A stretch of 64,000 nucleotides of DNA from Deferribacteres bacterium (GCA_020633655.1 JACKDF010000001.1:186001-250000); one strand, 5' to 3'. Shown: positions 1 to 9,488, counted from the stretch's first letter. Notes: generated from the sequence alone by a model not told the origin. Numbers and translations: made by a program.

Positions 1-1
1 T

Positions 2-949
2 CTTTCAAATGAACTGAGTAAAAGCGTTCAGTTAAAATTATACGGAACCGAAACCGAACTCGACAAAAATATGATTGAAAAGCTCAACGATCCTCTTGTG
101 CATATTATTCGAAATTCAATGGATCATGGTATCGAGCTACCTGAAGCAAGGGAGAGAGCGGGCAAAAAAAGTACAGGAATAATTCAATTAGCAGCACGGC
201 AGGCAGGCGCTAATATTGTCATCGAAATTTCCGATGATGGTGCTGGTTTGGATGCCGAGGCCATTCGCCGCAAAGCCATTGGGAATGGGCTCCTCAAACC
301 GGAGACAGAATTGTCAGAAAATGAAATTTTTCAGCTCATTTTCACGCCGGGATTTTCAACAGCACGGAACGTGACAAACGTCTCCGGGCGTGGCGTAGGC
401 ATGGATGTTGTCAAGCGCAATATCGAAGAATTAAAGGGATCCATCGATATCGCAAGCCAAAAAGGACAAGGAACAACAATAACAATAAATCTCCCCCTCA
501 CACTGGCTATTATTGAAGGGCTCCTTGTTCGTATAGCTGAAGATTTCTTCGTTTTGCCCCTGGCTGTCGTTTCCGAATGTGTTGAACTTAGGCAAAAGAA
601 CGGAAATCACAACAGGAGCCGAAACCTTGTCAATGTTCGGGGAAAACTCGTTCCATATATTTGTCTCCGAGATTTTTTTGATATCAGGGGAGAGCAACCT
701 GCGCTCAGCCAAATAGTACTTATCGAAAATGAAAACAGCCAAATTGGTATTGTTGTTGACGAGGTAATTGGAGAATATCAGACTGTGATTAAATCACTGG
801 GAAAAGTGTACAATCACATTCATGGACTTTCAGGGGCAACAATTCTTGGCGATGGCAACGTCGCACTTATTTTGGATCTCCCATCAATTGTTCATCGAGC
901 AGAAATGGAGGAATCACTCCTGGTCGAGGAATTAATGGCATCAACTTAA
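2..949 (+). CDS. cheA: Chemotaxis histidine kinase CheA, C-terminal part (5' end outside window)
   Basis: This is the C-terminal ~315 residues of CheA, the kinase that passes phosphate to CheY and CheB. The frame is open to the left window edge, so the P1-P3 domains lie outside. The ATPase (P4) domain is visible: N-box NDPLVHIIRNSMDHG near residues 29-43, G1 box DDGAGLD near 78, and G2 box GRGVGMDVV near 130. From about residue 170 a CheW-like P5 domain follows (FFVLPLAVVSECVEL to the end), which docks to CheW and receptors. An ATG at 71 lies within the conserved N-box run-up and cannot be the real start. It is the first visible gene of a + strand chemotaxis operon; the receptor gene follows after 48 bases. 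Confidence 0.95.
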   Translation, partial: LSNELSKSVQLKLYGTETELDKNMIEKLNDPLVHIIRNSMDHGIELPEARERAGKKSTGIIQLAARQAGANIVIEISDDGAGLDAEAIRRKAIGNGLLKPETELSENEIFQLIFTPGFSTARNVTNVSGRGVGMDVVKRNIEELKGSIDIASQKGQGTTITINLPLTLAIIEGLLVRIAEDFFVLPLAVVSECVELRQKNGNHNRSRNLVNVRGKLVPYICLRDFFDIRGEQPALSQIVLIENENSQIGIVVDEVIGEYQTVIKSLGKVYNHIHGLSGATILGDGNVALILDLPSIVHRAEMEESLLVEELMAST

Positions 950-997
950 AAATTCAAATTTCAATGTTATAATATTAATTACTTGGAGGTATCTCAA

Positions 998-3100
998 ATG
1001 CGTTTTACGGTAAAACTAAAATTAATTGCCGGTTTCGGAACTATCCTGATCTTATTGACACTTGTGGCGATTATCGGCATCAACAAACTCGGAGGCATGA
1101 ACGACCGGTTGAATTCCATTGTCGATGTTTCGGCAACAAAAGTAAAACTGGCATCCAAAGTCCAATCGCAGTTGCTGGAAATATCACGAGCAGAAAAAAA
1201 TATTATTCTTGCTAAAACCCAGGAAGAAATGGATGAAATCGCCAGAAACCTGGAAAAAACCAGAAAAGAAATGCAGGAAACACGGCAAACTTTACGAAAT
1301 CTGGTGGATGATGAAGGTCGTAATCTATTGGATGAATTCGCTAACCGCTGGGAGGAATATCTCAACATCAATAAAGAAGTCAGGGAACTGACGCGTTTGA
1401 ATTCAAATGTCCGAGCACAGGAACTTTCACAAGGCGATGCAAAAGAAGCATTTTTAAAAGCAGATTTAGTACTGGAAAATATTTTAGACCAGATCACAAC
1501 AGATGTGAACAAAACACAAAACCAGGCAGCCATTCTTGCTGCAAAAAAAATCACTCTGGTGAGCGAACTGCTGAGTACTTTCGTAAAAATCCAAAGGGAT
1601 GAAAAAAATCTCATTCTGGCGACAACCACAGAAGGCATGGATCAATATGCTGCAGCCCTCGCCAATAATCAGCGCCAAATAGAGGAAGCATTGGCCAATT
1701 TTAAAGATATCTCTGACAGTGCAGAGCAACGGGAAATCAAGAATTTTGAAGAGCATTACCGCAACTATCTTACATTACATGAGAAAGTAAAAAACTTATC
1801 CCGGGAGAATGGGAACAATCGCGCTTTTGCCCTCGCTTCCAGCAAAGGCCGCAGCCTGGTTGACCAATCACAGGAACTGCTAAACAAACTTATTTCAAAA
1901 AACGAAAATGATATGACAAAGGACAAGCAGACGAGCGATGCCACTTATTCCTCGGCCAAATTTCTGCTGATTCTGTTTTCAAGTATTGCGGTATTATTCG
2001 GCCTTATTGCTGCCCTGTGGATTGCCTTCAACATCAGCAACGGTTTGCAAAAGGCTGTTGCCTTCGTAAAAGCCCTTGCCCAGGGCGATTTAACCAAAAC
2101 TATCGAAATCAAACAGAAGGATGAAATAGGAAATTTAGCAGATTCCATGAACAGCATGGCTGCCAAACTGAAAAATGTGGTTGATGATATCCAGACAGCT
2201 TCAGACAATGTCGCCTCCGGAAGCCAGGAACTCAGTTCAACTTCGGAACAATTATCCCAGGGGACAGCCGAACAAGCATCATCTGCTGAAGAAGTTTCCT
2301 CTTCAATGGAACAAATGAATGCGAATATTCAGCAAAATGCCGATAATGCTGAACAGACGGAAAAGATTGCGGTAAAAGCATCAACAGATGCGGAACGAGG
2401 CGGAAAAGCAGTGACCGAGGCTGTGCGAGCCATGCAGGATATCGCCGAAAAAATTTCAATTATTGAAGAGATCGCGAGACAGACAAATTTACTCGCACTC
2501 AATGCAGCTATTGAAGCAGCACGTGCTGGTGAGCATGGCAAAGGATTCGCGGTCGTTGCAGCAGAAGTGAGAAAACTTGCAGAACGAAGCCAGTCCGCCG
2601 CCGCAGAAATCAGTGAACTTTCTTCATCGAGTGTGGATACAGTGGAAAAGGCCGGACAATTATTGCAAAGACTTGTCCCCGACATTCAAAAAACAGCCGA
2701 CCTTGTTCAGGAAATCAACGCTGCAAGCACAGAGCAATCCGGTGGTGCCGAGCAAATAAACAAAGCTATCCAGCAACTTGATCAGGTCATCCAGCAAAAC
2801 TCTTCGGCATCGGAAGAATTGGCGTCCACCGCCGAAGAATTGGCAAGCCAGGCTGAACAATTAAAAGATACGATTTCCTTCTTTAAAGTTGATAATCGAT
2901 GGGGAGGATCGCGTACCCGCCGCATGCCGGAGGTTCATTCAACAAAAAGCCATAAACTAAAAGTGAGAGAAGTTCATCACGGCGAAACAGACAAGATTAA
3001 AAAACAACTGAAAAAACAGTCTGAAAAAATAACGTCCCCGTCAGGCGGAATATCCCTGGATCTTGGTGTTAATGATGATAGCGAATTTGAAAAATATTAA
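998..3100 (+). CDS. Methyl-accepting chemotaxis protein
   Basis: Transmembrane chemoreceptor of about 700 residues. The order is an N-terminal membrane helix (about 8-28), a long helical sensor region (about 30-315) in two similar halves (each with an 'EKN[IL]ILA' stretch, consistent with a double four-helix-bundle/HBM-like sensor), a second membrane helix (about 321-344), HAMP, then the signalling domain. The hairpin tip is typical: QTNLLALNAAIEAARAGEHG followed by AVVAAEVRKLAERS. The C-terminus after about 630 is basic and probably flexible, with no NWETF-like tether. I start at the ATG at 998 because GGAGG sits at 985-989; the in-frame TTG at 983 overlaps that ribosome site. Ligand unknown. 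It lies between cheA and cheW in one operon. Confidence 0.95.
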   Translation: MRFTVKLKLIAGFGTILILLTLVAIIGINKLGGMNDRLNSIVDVSATKVKLASKVQSQLLEISRAEKNIILAKTQEEMDEIARNLEKTRKEMQETRQTLRNLVDDEGRNLLDEFANRWEEYLNINKEVRELTRLNSNVRAQELSQGDAKEAFLKADLVLENILDQITTDVNKTQNQAAILAAKKITLVSELLSTFVKIQRDEKNLILATTTEGMDQYAAALANNQRQIEEALANFKDISDSAEQREIKNFEEHYRNYLTLHEKVKNLSRENGNNRAFALASSKGRSLVDQSQELLNKLISKNENDMTKDKQTSDATYSSAKFLLILFSSIAVLFGLIAALWIAFNISNGLQKAVAFVKALAQGDLTKTIEIKQKDEIGNLADSMNSMAAKLKNVVDDIQTASDNVASGSQELSSTSEQLSQGTAEQASSAEEVSSSMEQMNANIQQNADNAEQTEKIAVKASTDAERGGKAVTEAVRAMQDIAEKISIIEEIARQTNLLALNAAIEAARAGEHGKGFAVVAAEVRKLAERSQSAAAEISELSSSSVDTVEKAGQLLQRLVPDIQKTADLVQEINAASTEQSGGAEQINKAIQQLDQVIQQNSSASEELASTAEELASQAEQLKDTISFFKVDNRWGGSRTRRMPEVHSTKSHKLKVREVHHGETDKIKKQLKKQSEKITSPSGGISLDLGVNDDSEFEKY

Positions 3101-3117
3101 TAAGAGGAAGGCTTATC

Positions 3118-3645
3118 ATGAGTGAAAAAGAGAATTCCAATTCAATACATTATCTAACATTCACCCTGGATGGGGAAGTATTCGCCCTTGACATAAGTAA
3201 AGTTCGAGAAGTTCTCGACTATGCAAAAATCACAAAAATTCCACGCACACCAGATTTTATGCGTGGTGTGATTAATCTAAGGGGCAATGTCGTTCCCGTG
3301 ATTGATGTCCGGCTTAAGTTCGGTCTAACGGAAACACAGCGCACGGTCGACACATGCATTATAATTGTCGAGGTGCAAATGGATGAGGAAAATATCGTTC
3401 TCGGTGCCCTCGCGGATTCAGTAAAAGAGGTGCTTGAAATCGAACCTTCGACCGTTGAACCAGCCCCTAAAATGGGTACGCGTCTCAACACCAAATTTAT
3501 TGATGGCATGGCCAAACAGGACGAAAGTTTCATCATCATTCTTAACATTGATAAGATATTTTCGACTGATGAACTCACTCTTGTCAATGAAAGCAGTCAA
3601 TTACAATCCGAAGAAAAAGAAACGCTCGAATCGCAGGATGCATGA
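3118..3645 (+). CDS. cheW: Chemotaxis coupling protein CheW
   Basis: A single CheW-like SH3 domain protein of 175 residues that bridges receptors to CheA. Recognisable features are YLTFTLDGEVFALDISKVREV at the start, the 'IPRTPDFMRGVINLRG' segment near residues 41-56, 'VVPVIDVRLKFGL', and the C-terminal 'FIDGMAKQDESFIIILNIDKI'. The last ~20 residues are polar and likely disordered. A clear ribosome site (AGGAAGG) precedes the ATG, which is 18 bases after the receptor stop, so the two are co-transcribed. Note that CheA also carries its own CheW-like P5 domain. Confidence 0.95.
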   Translation: MSEKENSNSIHYLTFTLDGEVFALDISKVREVLDYAKITKIPRTPDFMRGVINLRGNVVPVIDVRLKFGLTETQRTVDTCIIIVEVQMDEENIVLGALADSVKEVLEIEPSTVEPAPKMGTRLNTKFIDGMAKQDESFIIILNIDKIFSTDELTLVNESSQLQSEEKETLESQDA

Positions 3646-3715
3646 CCAACTTCCAGGCATCTTTGAAAAAGACGATGTTAACCTGGTTTATTCTTCGGTT
3701 GCGTAGATTTAGCAA

Positions 3716-3820
3716 TGGGCAGGGGATATCCCCTGCCCAATCCTGATGTTTATGAATGAAGCAAGCTAAACCCACTTTACATAAAAATCAGGGAAGCTGA
3801 ACCACTTCAAGTTCAGCTTC
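3716..3820. repeat. Two intercistronic hairpins between cheW and cheR
   Basis: The 213-base gap between cheW and cheR holds no gene. It contains a perfect 12-bp-arm palindrome with no spacer (3716-3727 against 3728-3739, arm TGGGCAGGGGAT) and a second hairpin with 10-bp arms (GAAGCTGAAC, 3793-3802 and 3811-3820) around an 8-base loop. Neither is followed by a U-tract, so they are more likely REP-type or mRNA-stability elements than terminators. They may lower expression of cheR-cheD-cheB relative to the upstream genes. Confidence 0.6.
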
Positions 3821-3858
3821 TGTGGTTTGACCTGGTCCTTATGAATCGATTTGGATAA

Positions 3859-4722
3859 ATGAAACAGAAAACTTCGACACCAAATGACGGCATGGCGTGG
3901 GAAGACTTCACCCGCATGTCGCAGCTAATCCAGAACCAGTTCGGTATCAAAATGCCGCAATCCAAAAAAATAATGCTGGAATCACGCCTGCGAAAACGCT
4001 TACGTGTGCTGAATATGGATTCGTTTGGTGAATATTGCGATCTTCTCTTTAGTTCCAAAGGCCTGGAAGTCGAATTGATTCATTTGATTGATGCCGTATC
4101 AACAAACAAGACGGATTTTTTCAGGGAAGCGTATCACTTTGATTACCTGACTGATCGTATCCTGCCAAGAATGGGTTCCGGCTCCTCAAGCGGATTTTCC
4201 CGAAAATGCCGGGCTTGGAGCGCAGGTTGCTCAACAGGAGAAGAGCCTTACACCCTGGCCATTGTTTTAAGCGAATTTGCAAAAAGCTATCCCGGTTTCG
4301 ATTTTTCAATCCTGGCTACTGATGTTTCAAAAACCGTTCTTTCGCAGGCAATCTCAGGAGTTTATAGTCATGAACAAATCGAACCAATTCCAATGCTTTT
4401 AAGAAAAAAATATCTGTTAAAAAGCAAAGTTAAGGAAAGAAGTCTGGTTAAAATTGCGTCCGAATTGCGTAATCGTGTTGAATTTCGCTGGTTGAATTTC
4501 ATGGACCAGGATTTTGGAATAAAGCAAAGTTTTGATATCATTTTCTGTCGCAACGTTCTGATATACTTTGATCGCCCGACACAGGAGCGGCTATTGCTGA
4601 AACTGTGCAATCTTTTAACTGCCGAAGGACATATTTTCCTGGGACACTCAGAATCAGTACATGGCCTGGACTTACCACTGACGCGTATAGAAAACACGAT
4701 CTATAGAAAAATCCCTCAATGA
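3859..4722 (+). CDS. cheR: Chemotaxis protein methyltransferase CheR
   Basis: SAM-dependent methyltransferase of 287 residues that methylates glutamates on chemoreceptors. An N-terminal helical CheR domain (about 10-75, containing 'VSTNKTDFFREAYHFDYL', the conserved N-x-T-x-F-F-R motif) is followed by the catalytic domain. The SAM-binding stretch is RAWSAGCSTGEEPYTLA (about 114-130). 'DIIFCRNVLIYFD' and 'IFLGHSESV' near the C-terminus match family landmarks. No C-terminal TPR or pentapeptide-tethering extension is visible. The ribosome site is weak. The stop overlaps the hairpin that contains the cheD start, suggesting translational coupling. Confidence 0.93.
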   Translation: MKQKTSTPNDGMAWEDFTRMSQLIQNQFGIKMPQSKKIMLESRLRKRLRVLNMDSFGEYCDLLFSSKGLEVELIHLIDAVSTNKTDFFREAYHFDYLTDRILPRMGSGSSSGFSRKCRAWSAGCSTGEEPYTLAIVLSEFAKSYPGFDFSILATDVSKTVLSQAISGVYSHEQIEPIPMLLRKKYLLKSKVKERSLVKIASELRNRVEFRWLNFMDQDFGIKQSFDIIFCRNVLIYFDRPTQERLLLKLCNLLTAEGHIFLGHSESVHGLDLPLTRIENTIYRKIPQ

Positions 4723-4737
4723 TTACTTTTGAGGGAT
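4711..4737 (+). promoter_or_regulatory. Hairpin across the cheR stop and cheD start
   Basis: Nine-base arms ATCCCTCAA (4711-4719) and TTGAGGGAT (4729-4737) can pair around a 9-base loop. The structure includes the cheR stop codon in its loop, the GAGGG that resembles a Shine-Dalgarno core, and the first two bases of the cheD ATG. Ribosomes finishing cheR would open it, so it may couple cheD translation to cheR. Inference from sequence only. Confidence 0.5.
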
Positions 4738-5272
4738 GGCATATCCCATTGACAATGCAATTAATGAATGCGAGTCGGAGCCAACTTTGTCTATAAAGGA
4801 ATCAGATCCAGAAAATCAGTTCTTAAAACCCGGGGAGTTGATCATTGCCAAAAAACCAACTGTTGTGACTACAATTCTTGGGTCCTGTGTGACGATTACA
4901 TTTTTTAATCCGCGTTTGCAAATTGGCGCTATCTGCCATGCCATGCAACCAACCGCACCGAGTAATGTTGAAGAGTCCGACAGGTTTAAATATGTCGATT
5001 GTTCTATCAATCACATGCTGGAAAAAATGCACGACTTTGGTTTAAAAACGCAAGAAATTGATGTGAAGGTATTTGGTGGTGCAAATATGTTTTCACAACA
5101 GAAAACGCCCAATGTACTCGACATAGGGAAACAGAATATAACAAGCGCCATCAAAACGCTGGAGAATTATAAAATGCGTGTGGTCGCTTCAAATGTTTTG
5201 GGAAAAACCGGCCGTAAACTATTGTTTCATACCTACTCAGGTGAAGTCTACTTAAAACGATTAAAAAAGTAA
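4736..5272 (+). CDS. cheD: Chemoreceptor glutamine deamidase CheD
   Basis: CheD deamidates glutamines on receptors and in many bacteria interacts with CheC/CheY. The 178-residue protein carries the family core 'VTTILGSCVTI' with the catalytic Cys at residue 51 and 'GAICHAM' with the catalytic His at 68. A Thr lies just upstream of the Cys as in characterised CheD proteins. 'DVKVFGGANMF' and 'VLGKTGRKLLFHTYSGEV' are further conserved segments. The start is chosen as the first ATG after cheR. The only Shine-Dalgarno-like sequence is directly adjacent and lies in a hairpin, so initiation probably depends on coupling to cheR. No cheC is present in the window. Confidence 0.92.
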   Translation: MAYPIDNAINECESEPTLSIKESDPENQFLKPGELIIAKKPTVVTTILGSCVTITFFNPRLQIGAICHAMQPTAPSNVEESDRFKYVDCSINHMLEKMHDFGLKTQEIDVKVFGGANMFSQQKTPNVLDIGKQNITSAIKTLENYKMRVVASNVLGKTGRKLLFHTYSGEVYLKRLKK

Positions 5273-5303
5273 AGATGAGCAGTAATCGAAGAGAACCAGC
5301 AGC

Positions 5304-6380
5304 ATGAATAACTCAAAAAAAGTGAATGTACTCATTGTAGACGACTCCGCGCTTGTTCGTAGAACGCTTGTGGATTTGTTCTCGACACATCCCGATATCG
5401 AGGTCATTGGTACGGCACAGGATCCGTTCGCCGCCGCAAGAAAAATAAGTGAGCACGTACCGGATGTCATCACCCTGGATATAGAAATGCCACGAATGGA
5501 CGGGATAACTTTTTTACAAAAAATCATGGCCCAACACCCAATTCCTGTTGTCATCCTTTCCAGTCTGACTGAAAGAAGTTCGGAAACTGCCCTGAAAGCA
5601 ATTGAAGCCGGGGCTGTTGAAATCGTTCAAAAGCCGCGTTTGAACACCAAGATCCACCTTGAGGAATCCCGACAACAGCTTTGTGATACGGTCATCGCCG
5701 CTTCACAGGCAAAACTGAACCGAAGGAAATCCACAACAAAGAAAACGCCTCCCAAATTAACTGCTGACGCCATGCTACCCAAACCGAAAAGCAATGCGAT
5801 GATTCGTACGACGGAAAAAGTAGTCGTCATCGGCGCCTCCACGGGTGGGACGGAAGCACTGCGGGAGTTTTTAGAATCATTACCTGAGAATGCCCCTGGA
5901 ATCGTTATTGTTCAGCACATGCCGGAGAAGTTTACCGAGACTTTTTCAAAGCGTCTTGATGAAATTTGCCGCATCGCTGTGAAGGAAGCGCAAAATGGGG
6001 ATACTGTTTATTCCGGCCGTGCTTTAATCGCGCCGGGCAATCAGCACACTTTGCTGAAACGAAGCGGCGCCCGCTATCTGGTTGAGGTAAAATCCGGACC
6101 CCTGGTATCGAGACATCGCCCCTCTGTCGATGTCCTTTTCCGTTCTGCAGCACGCTATGCAGGGAAAAATGCTGTGGGTGTGATCATGACCGGCATGGGG
6201 GACGACGGCGCAAAAGGTTTGCTGGAACTGAAAAATGCAGGTGCTTTCACTATTGCACAGGACGAGCTCAGCTGCGTGGTGTTCGGTATGCCCAAGGAAG
6301 CTATTAAATTGGGAGCAGCAGATCGTGTCGTGCCGCTCCATCGTATTTCGGCAGAAGTACTGCGGGCCTGCGATTCATAA
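5304..6380 (+). CDS. cheB: Chemotaxis response regulator protein-glutamate methylesterase CheB
   Basis: Two-domain enzyme of 358 residues that removes methyl groups from receptors when phosphorylated by CheA. The receiver domain (1-~120) has the acidic pair in 'IVDDS' (residues 13-14), phosphoacceptor Asp59 in 'TLDIEMPRMDG' and the Lys in 'IVQKPR'. After a polar linker (~125-165) the methylesterase domain shows the Ser-His-Asp triad: 'IGASTGGTEAL' (~175), 'IVQHMPEKF' (~204) and 'TGMGDDGAKG' (~296). It closes the che operon 31 bases after cheD. The next gene is convergent. Confidence 0.95.
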   Translation: MNNSKKVNVLIVDDSALVRRTLVDLFSTHPDIEVIGTAQDPFAAARKISEHVPDVITLDIEMPRMDGITFLQKIMAQHPIPVVILSSLTERSSETALKAIEAGAVEIVQKPRLNTKIHLEESRQQLCDTVIAASQAKLNRRKSTTKKTPPKLTADAMLPKPKSNAMIRTTEKVVVIGASTGGTEALREFLESLPENAPGIVIVQHMPEKFTETFSKRLDEICRIAVKEAQNGDTVYSGRALIAPGNQHTLLKRSGARYLVEVKSGPLVSRHRPSVDVLFRSAARYAGKNAVGVIMTGMGDDGAKGLLELKNAGAFTIAQDELSCVVFGMPKEAIKLGAADRVVPLHRISAEVLRACDS

Positions 6381-6426
6381 ACAAACGCGTTGATTTATTA
6401 CCCTATTGCAGCAACACACTAAAGTT

Positions 6427-9207
6427 CTAGTTATTTTGGCTTGAATTAAGACTATCCAGCTGCTGGCTGTCCTCTAACATCACTTCCGGATCGTCAATCT
6501 GCGGTGATTCTGCGACCGCCTTCCAATTAAACTCTTCATCAAAGGGATCCAATGCTTTTTGCGGATCAAACACTCTGGCATCTACGGCTTTTGCAAAATA
6601 TGGTGTTCTATCCGGAGTCTCCGCAAAGAAATCGGCCATGTCGGTTGCCGCTGCATCATACTGGTTTAAGTAAGGAATCCCCAGGATATTCCAGAAGGTT
6701 TTAAAAATACTGCCAAAGCTGTAATGGGTATGACTTACAAAGTCTTTTTTGGCATACGGTGAAATGACCATCAATAAGCTGCGATGTGCATCCACATGGT
6801 CCACACCGCCCTGAGGATCGTCTTCTGTGACGACAATGAGCATATTCTCCCAGTAGGGTGTATGGGATAAAAATTCGATGATTCGGCCGAGAGCCAGATC
6901 ATTGTCTGCCATGTAACTTTCCCGGAAAGGATAGCCATCCGCCGGTCGCTCACCAGCACCGTGGTCATTCGGTAAAATTATCGTCAGCATGTCCGGCATG
7001 GTTTTTCCATCACCCATCCACCGGTCATTGAACTCTTTGATAAACATTTCAGCCCGGAATTGATCAGGGATACCTGTGTTGTAGGTTGCATAAATTTTTG
7101 AGGATTTATCAAAAAGCGGAGCAGGAACCGGGTAGTTGATGACATACCGAACACCGGTGTATTTGTACGTATTATCGCTGAGAGATGGGGCTAATTCCAG
7201 TCCGAATCCAAAATTGAAAAAGTCTTTTCCATTTCGATCGAGATGCTCCCAAATGGAACCGGCTTCGTTATAATCTTCCGGGTAAATTGCCCCGGTTGCA
7301 CCAACAAAGGCTAGATTCCCCGGTGCCTTGGATTCATCGCGCATTCGCCTCCCGCCACCATAACTCGCAGCAACACTCGTTTCAACCCATTCGTTGGGAT
7401 ACGTATTCACCAGCCAGCGATGGCCATCCGCTGAAACATCTGAGTCGCAATAAAAATTATCTGAAATTGCAAAACGCGTCGCCAGTGCGAGGTGGTTCTT
7501 CATGATATCTGCTTTCTCGACGGTCTCCTCACCTTTCGAATTCGAAAACGTCACCTGACGTCCGAAACGGGCTAATGTTGGATCACCGTTGCCTTGCAGA
7601 ACCTGGCCGAAGACTTCATCATAAGTCCGGTTTTCCTTGGAGATAAAGACGATGTGTTTTATCGGGGACTCTTTCTCACCAGGATAAAGTGGAATAGGAT
7701 TATTCTTCCGGGCAGCGAATTTTGCATCTGTTGAAGTACGAAAATGAAAATTATTCTCGATAACTTTTTGGGTCAGCGTACTCAGCTCGTCATCGGAGGG
7801 AATATCGATCACCGAAACACAGCCCTTCATCCGGTTGCCAATGTAACTGCCTTCCAGACCAGGATCAAAGTTTTCACCACCGTTTGGACCACTACCAAAA
7901 CCTTTTGCATTGGCAACGATTAGCTTTTTGCCGTCCTTTGAGACGTGCACTTTAGAAGGGAACCATGCCACGGGAAGATGCCCCTTTACCGTTGAGGTTT
8001 CAACATCGATGACCGCTACCGCATTTATGCCAGATTCAGCAACATACAAGCGTTTTTTATCCGGGGAAAGTGCCAATCCAAAAGGAATGACGCCACGATA
8101 CCGTGACAGTCGCGCCTCCGGTTTCAAATAAATGGTGTTTACCACTGTGTCGATTTGCGCATCAATCACGGAGATACAATCATTATTGCCATTGGAAACA
8201 AAAATAAACTTGTCCGTTGCAACAACGGAATTTGGACTCGCCCCGCCAACAGCCGGAATATCCTCGACCAGTTGCCCCACAAGAATACCTGTCTTAATTT
8301 TTGCGGCTACCCGGGGAGTTGCAGCCTCAAGATCGATTTTCCAGACAGAAAAAGATTCGGGTACGTTCGGATCACCTAAACCGGGTATGCGTACCGTATC
8401 CACTTCTGTGCCTTCAATCATTTCTTTTGTGTTGTAACCAAAAGCGGCGTAGTCCAATGCCTTCTCTTTATAATTTTCTTCTTTGAATCCCTCGTAAGGT
8501 TTGTAGGCAAATACACCTACATTGGCCACATAAGCACTTTTTTCATCAGGAGATAGGGTTACTCCGAAGGGATACCGCCCGACAGGAATATTGTAAACAA
8601 CTTCCCGCTTTTCTGTATCGATTACCAGCAAACGAAAACTGATCTGATCGACGGCATATAATGTTTTCCCATCTCGAGTGAGAACCATATCACCGATATA
8701 GCCATGGGTATAATCGACGGAATCCAGCTTAGCGCTGCAATCTATGGAACCTAATGCCTTGTAATCAGCCAAACTAAACATATAAATGCGGTTTTCCTGC
8801 CCGCCTGCTGCATACAAAATTTTGTTATCGGGACTGATCGCCAGGCCCATAAAAACTGCTGCGAGAATGCCTTTATCCGTCTCATGGCCGGGAGGAATTT
8901 GGTGAATCTGGGGTTCTTCACTGGTAATATTTTTGAGAATACTCAGTGAAAACGGACGAATACCTGAATTGGCTGTCACAGCAATACTGCCATCGGGGCT
9001 GAGGGTGAGGCCGTAGGGGTGCGGCGCAGTCTGTATTTGTCGGCCAAGGGGAGTAATCAATCTCCCATTCGGCAAAACGGTTTTTCCAGTTTTATCGATA
9101 TGCGTAAAAGCATCCCCGGCCGGAGCCTGGGATACCCAAACCATTTTCCCGTGTTGTTGACACGCCCAAAAGGCAATTCCAACTAACATCAGAAGGTATT
9201 TTTTCAT
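6427..9207 (-). CDS. Lipoprotein with YncE-like beta-propeller and C-terminal phosphoesterase domain
   Basis: A 926-residue exported protein. The signal peptide ends in a lipobox (GIAFWAC, Cys16), so it is probably membrane-anchored. Residues ~40-470 form repeated blades of a YncE/SMP-30-type propeller, seen as repeated 'ISPDNKILYAAG', 'LSPDEKSAYVAN' and 'LSPDKKRLYVAE' units. From ~510 the sequence matches the phosphoesterase family that includes phospholipase C and acid phosphatases: 'FISKENRTYDEVFGQ', 'LPNDHGAGERPADGYP', 'VVTEDDPQGGVDHVDAHRS'. This fusion is known as the bifunctional YncE/alkaline-phosphatase-family protein; its substrate is unknown. The ribosome site is GGGAGAA. It is divergent from the TPR-cytochrome genes and may share their operator region. 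Confidence 0.85.
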   Translation of the reverse strand: MKKYLLMLVGIAFWACQQHGKMVWVSQAPAGDAFTHIDKTGKTVLPNGRLITPLGRQIQTAPHPYGLTLSPDGSIAVTANSGIRPFSLSILKNITSEEPQIHQIPPGHETDKGILAAVFMGLAISPDNKILYAAGGQENRIYMFSLADYKALGSIDCSAKLDSVDYTHGYIGDMVLTRDGKTLYAVDQISFRLLVIDTEKREVVYNIPVGRYPFGVTLSPDEKSAYVANVGVFAYKPYEGFKEENYKEKALDYAAFGYNTKEMIEGTEVDTVRIPGLGDPNVPESFSVWKIDLEAATPRVAAKIKTGILVGQLVEDIPAVGGASPNSVVATDKFIFVSNGNNDCISVIDAQIDTVVNTIYLKPEARLSRYRGVIPFGLALSPDKKRLYVAESGINAVAVIDVETSTVKGHLPVAWFPSKVHVSKDGKKLIVANAKGFGSGPNGGENFDPGLEGSYIGNRMKGCVSVIDIPSDDELSTLTQKVIENNFHFRTSTDAKFAARKNNPIPLYPGEKESPIKHIVFISKENRTYDEVFGQVLQGNGDPTLARFGRQVTFSNSKGEETVEKADIMKNHLALATRFAISDNFYCDSDVSADGHRWLVNTYPNEWVETSVAASYGGGRRMRDESKAPGNLAFVGATGAIYPEDYNEAGSIWEHLDRNGKDFFNFGFGLELAPSLSDNTYKYTGVRYVINYPVPAPLFDKSSKIYATYNTGIPDQFRAEMFIKEFNDRWMGDGKTMPDMLTIILPNDHGAGERPADGYPFRESYMADNDLALGRIIEFLSHTPYWENMLIVVTEDDPQGGVDHVDAHRSLLMVISPYAKKDFVSHTHYSFGSIFKTFWNILGIPYLNQYDAAATDMADFFAETPDRTPYFAKAVDARVFDPQKALDPFDEEFNWKAVAESPQIDDPEVMLEDSQQLDSLNSSQNN

Positions 9208-9365
9208 TTTCTATTCTCCCGGTTTAAATGCAAAAATCAATTTCAATCACAAATATTGAGCTTAATGTTAGTAAATGCAGAGGACTTAACTACTTGCCCT
9301 CCTTACCGCTTCATTTATGCGTAAAGATATAATTTTATCTTCTCTTTCAAATCAAAAGTACCGCG

Positions 9366-9383
9366 TTGCAAATTAATTTCCCG
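9366..9383 (-). promoter_or_regulatory. Possible sigma-54 (-24/-12) promoter, minus strand
   Basis: On the minus strand GG (9381-9380) and GC (9369-9368) are separated by exactly ten bases, within CGGGAAATTAATTTGCAA. The -12 side (TTTGCAA) is good; the -24 side (CGGGAA rather than TGGCAC) is weak. Transcription would start near 9356 and give a ~150-base leader for the propeller/phosphoesterase gene. It mirrors the plus-strand element at 9537-9554, with the dyads between them. Confidence 0.35.
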
Positions 9384-9405
9384 GCTCCATCAATCATTGT
9401 TTCAA

Positions 9406-9429
9406 AAAGTGTTTCACTTGAAACACTTT
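9406..9429. promoter_or_regulatory. Operator-like perfect dyad (TGTTTCA / TGAAACA), distal
   Basis: Eleven-base perfect arms (AAAGTGTTTCA and its complement) are separated by only 2 bases, too tight for a hairpin loop, so a dimeric DNA-binding protein is the likely reader. A further TGTTTCA lies just upstream (9399-9405). The site is centred ~146 bases upstream of the predicted plus-strand start and ~61 bases upstream of the predicted minus-strand start, plausible for sigma-54 activator sites. Confidence 0.6.
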
Positions 9430-9488
9430 GCTTCAACAAACTTAAAAATGGATAAACTGTTATTTTTTATATGACTAAAAAATCGTTT

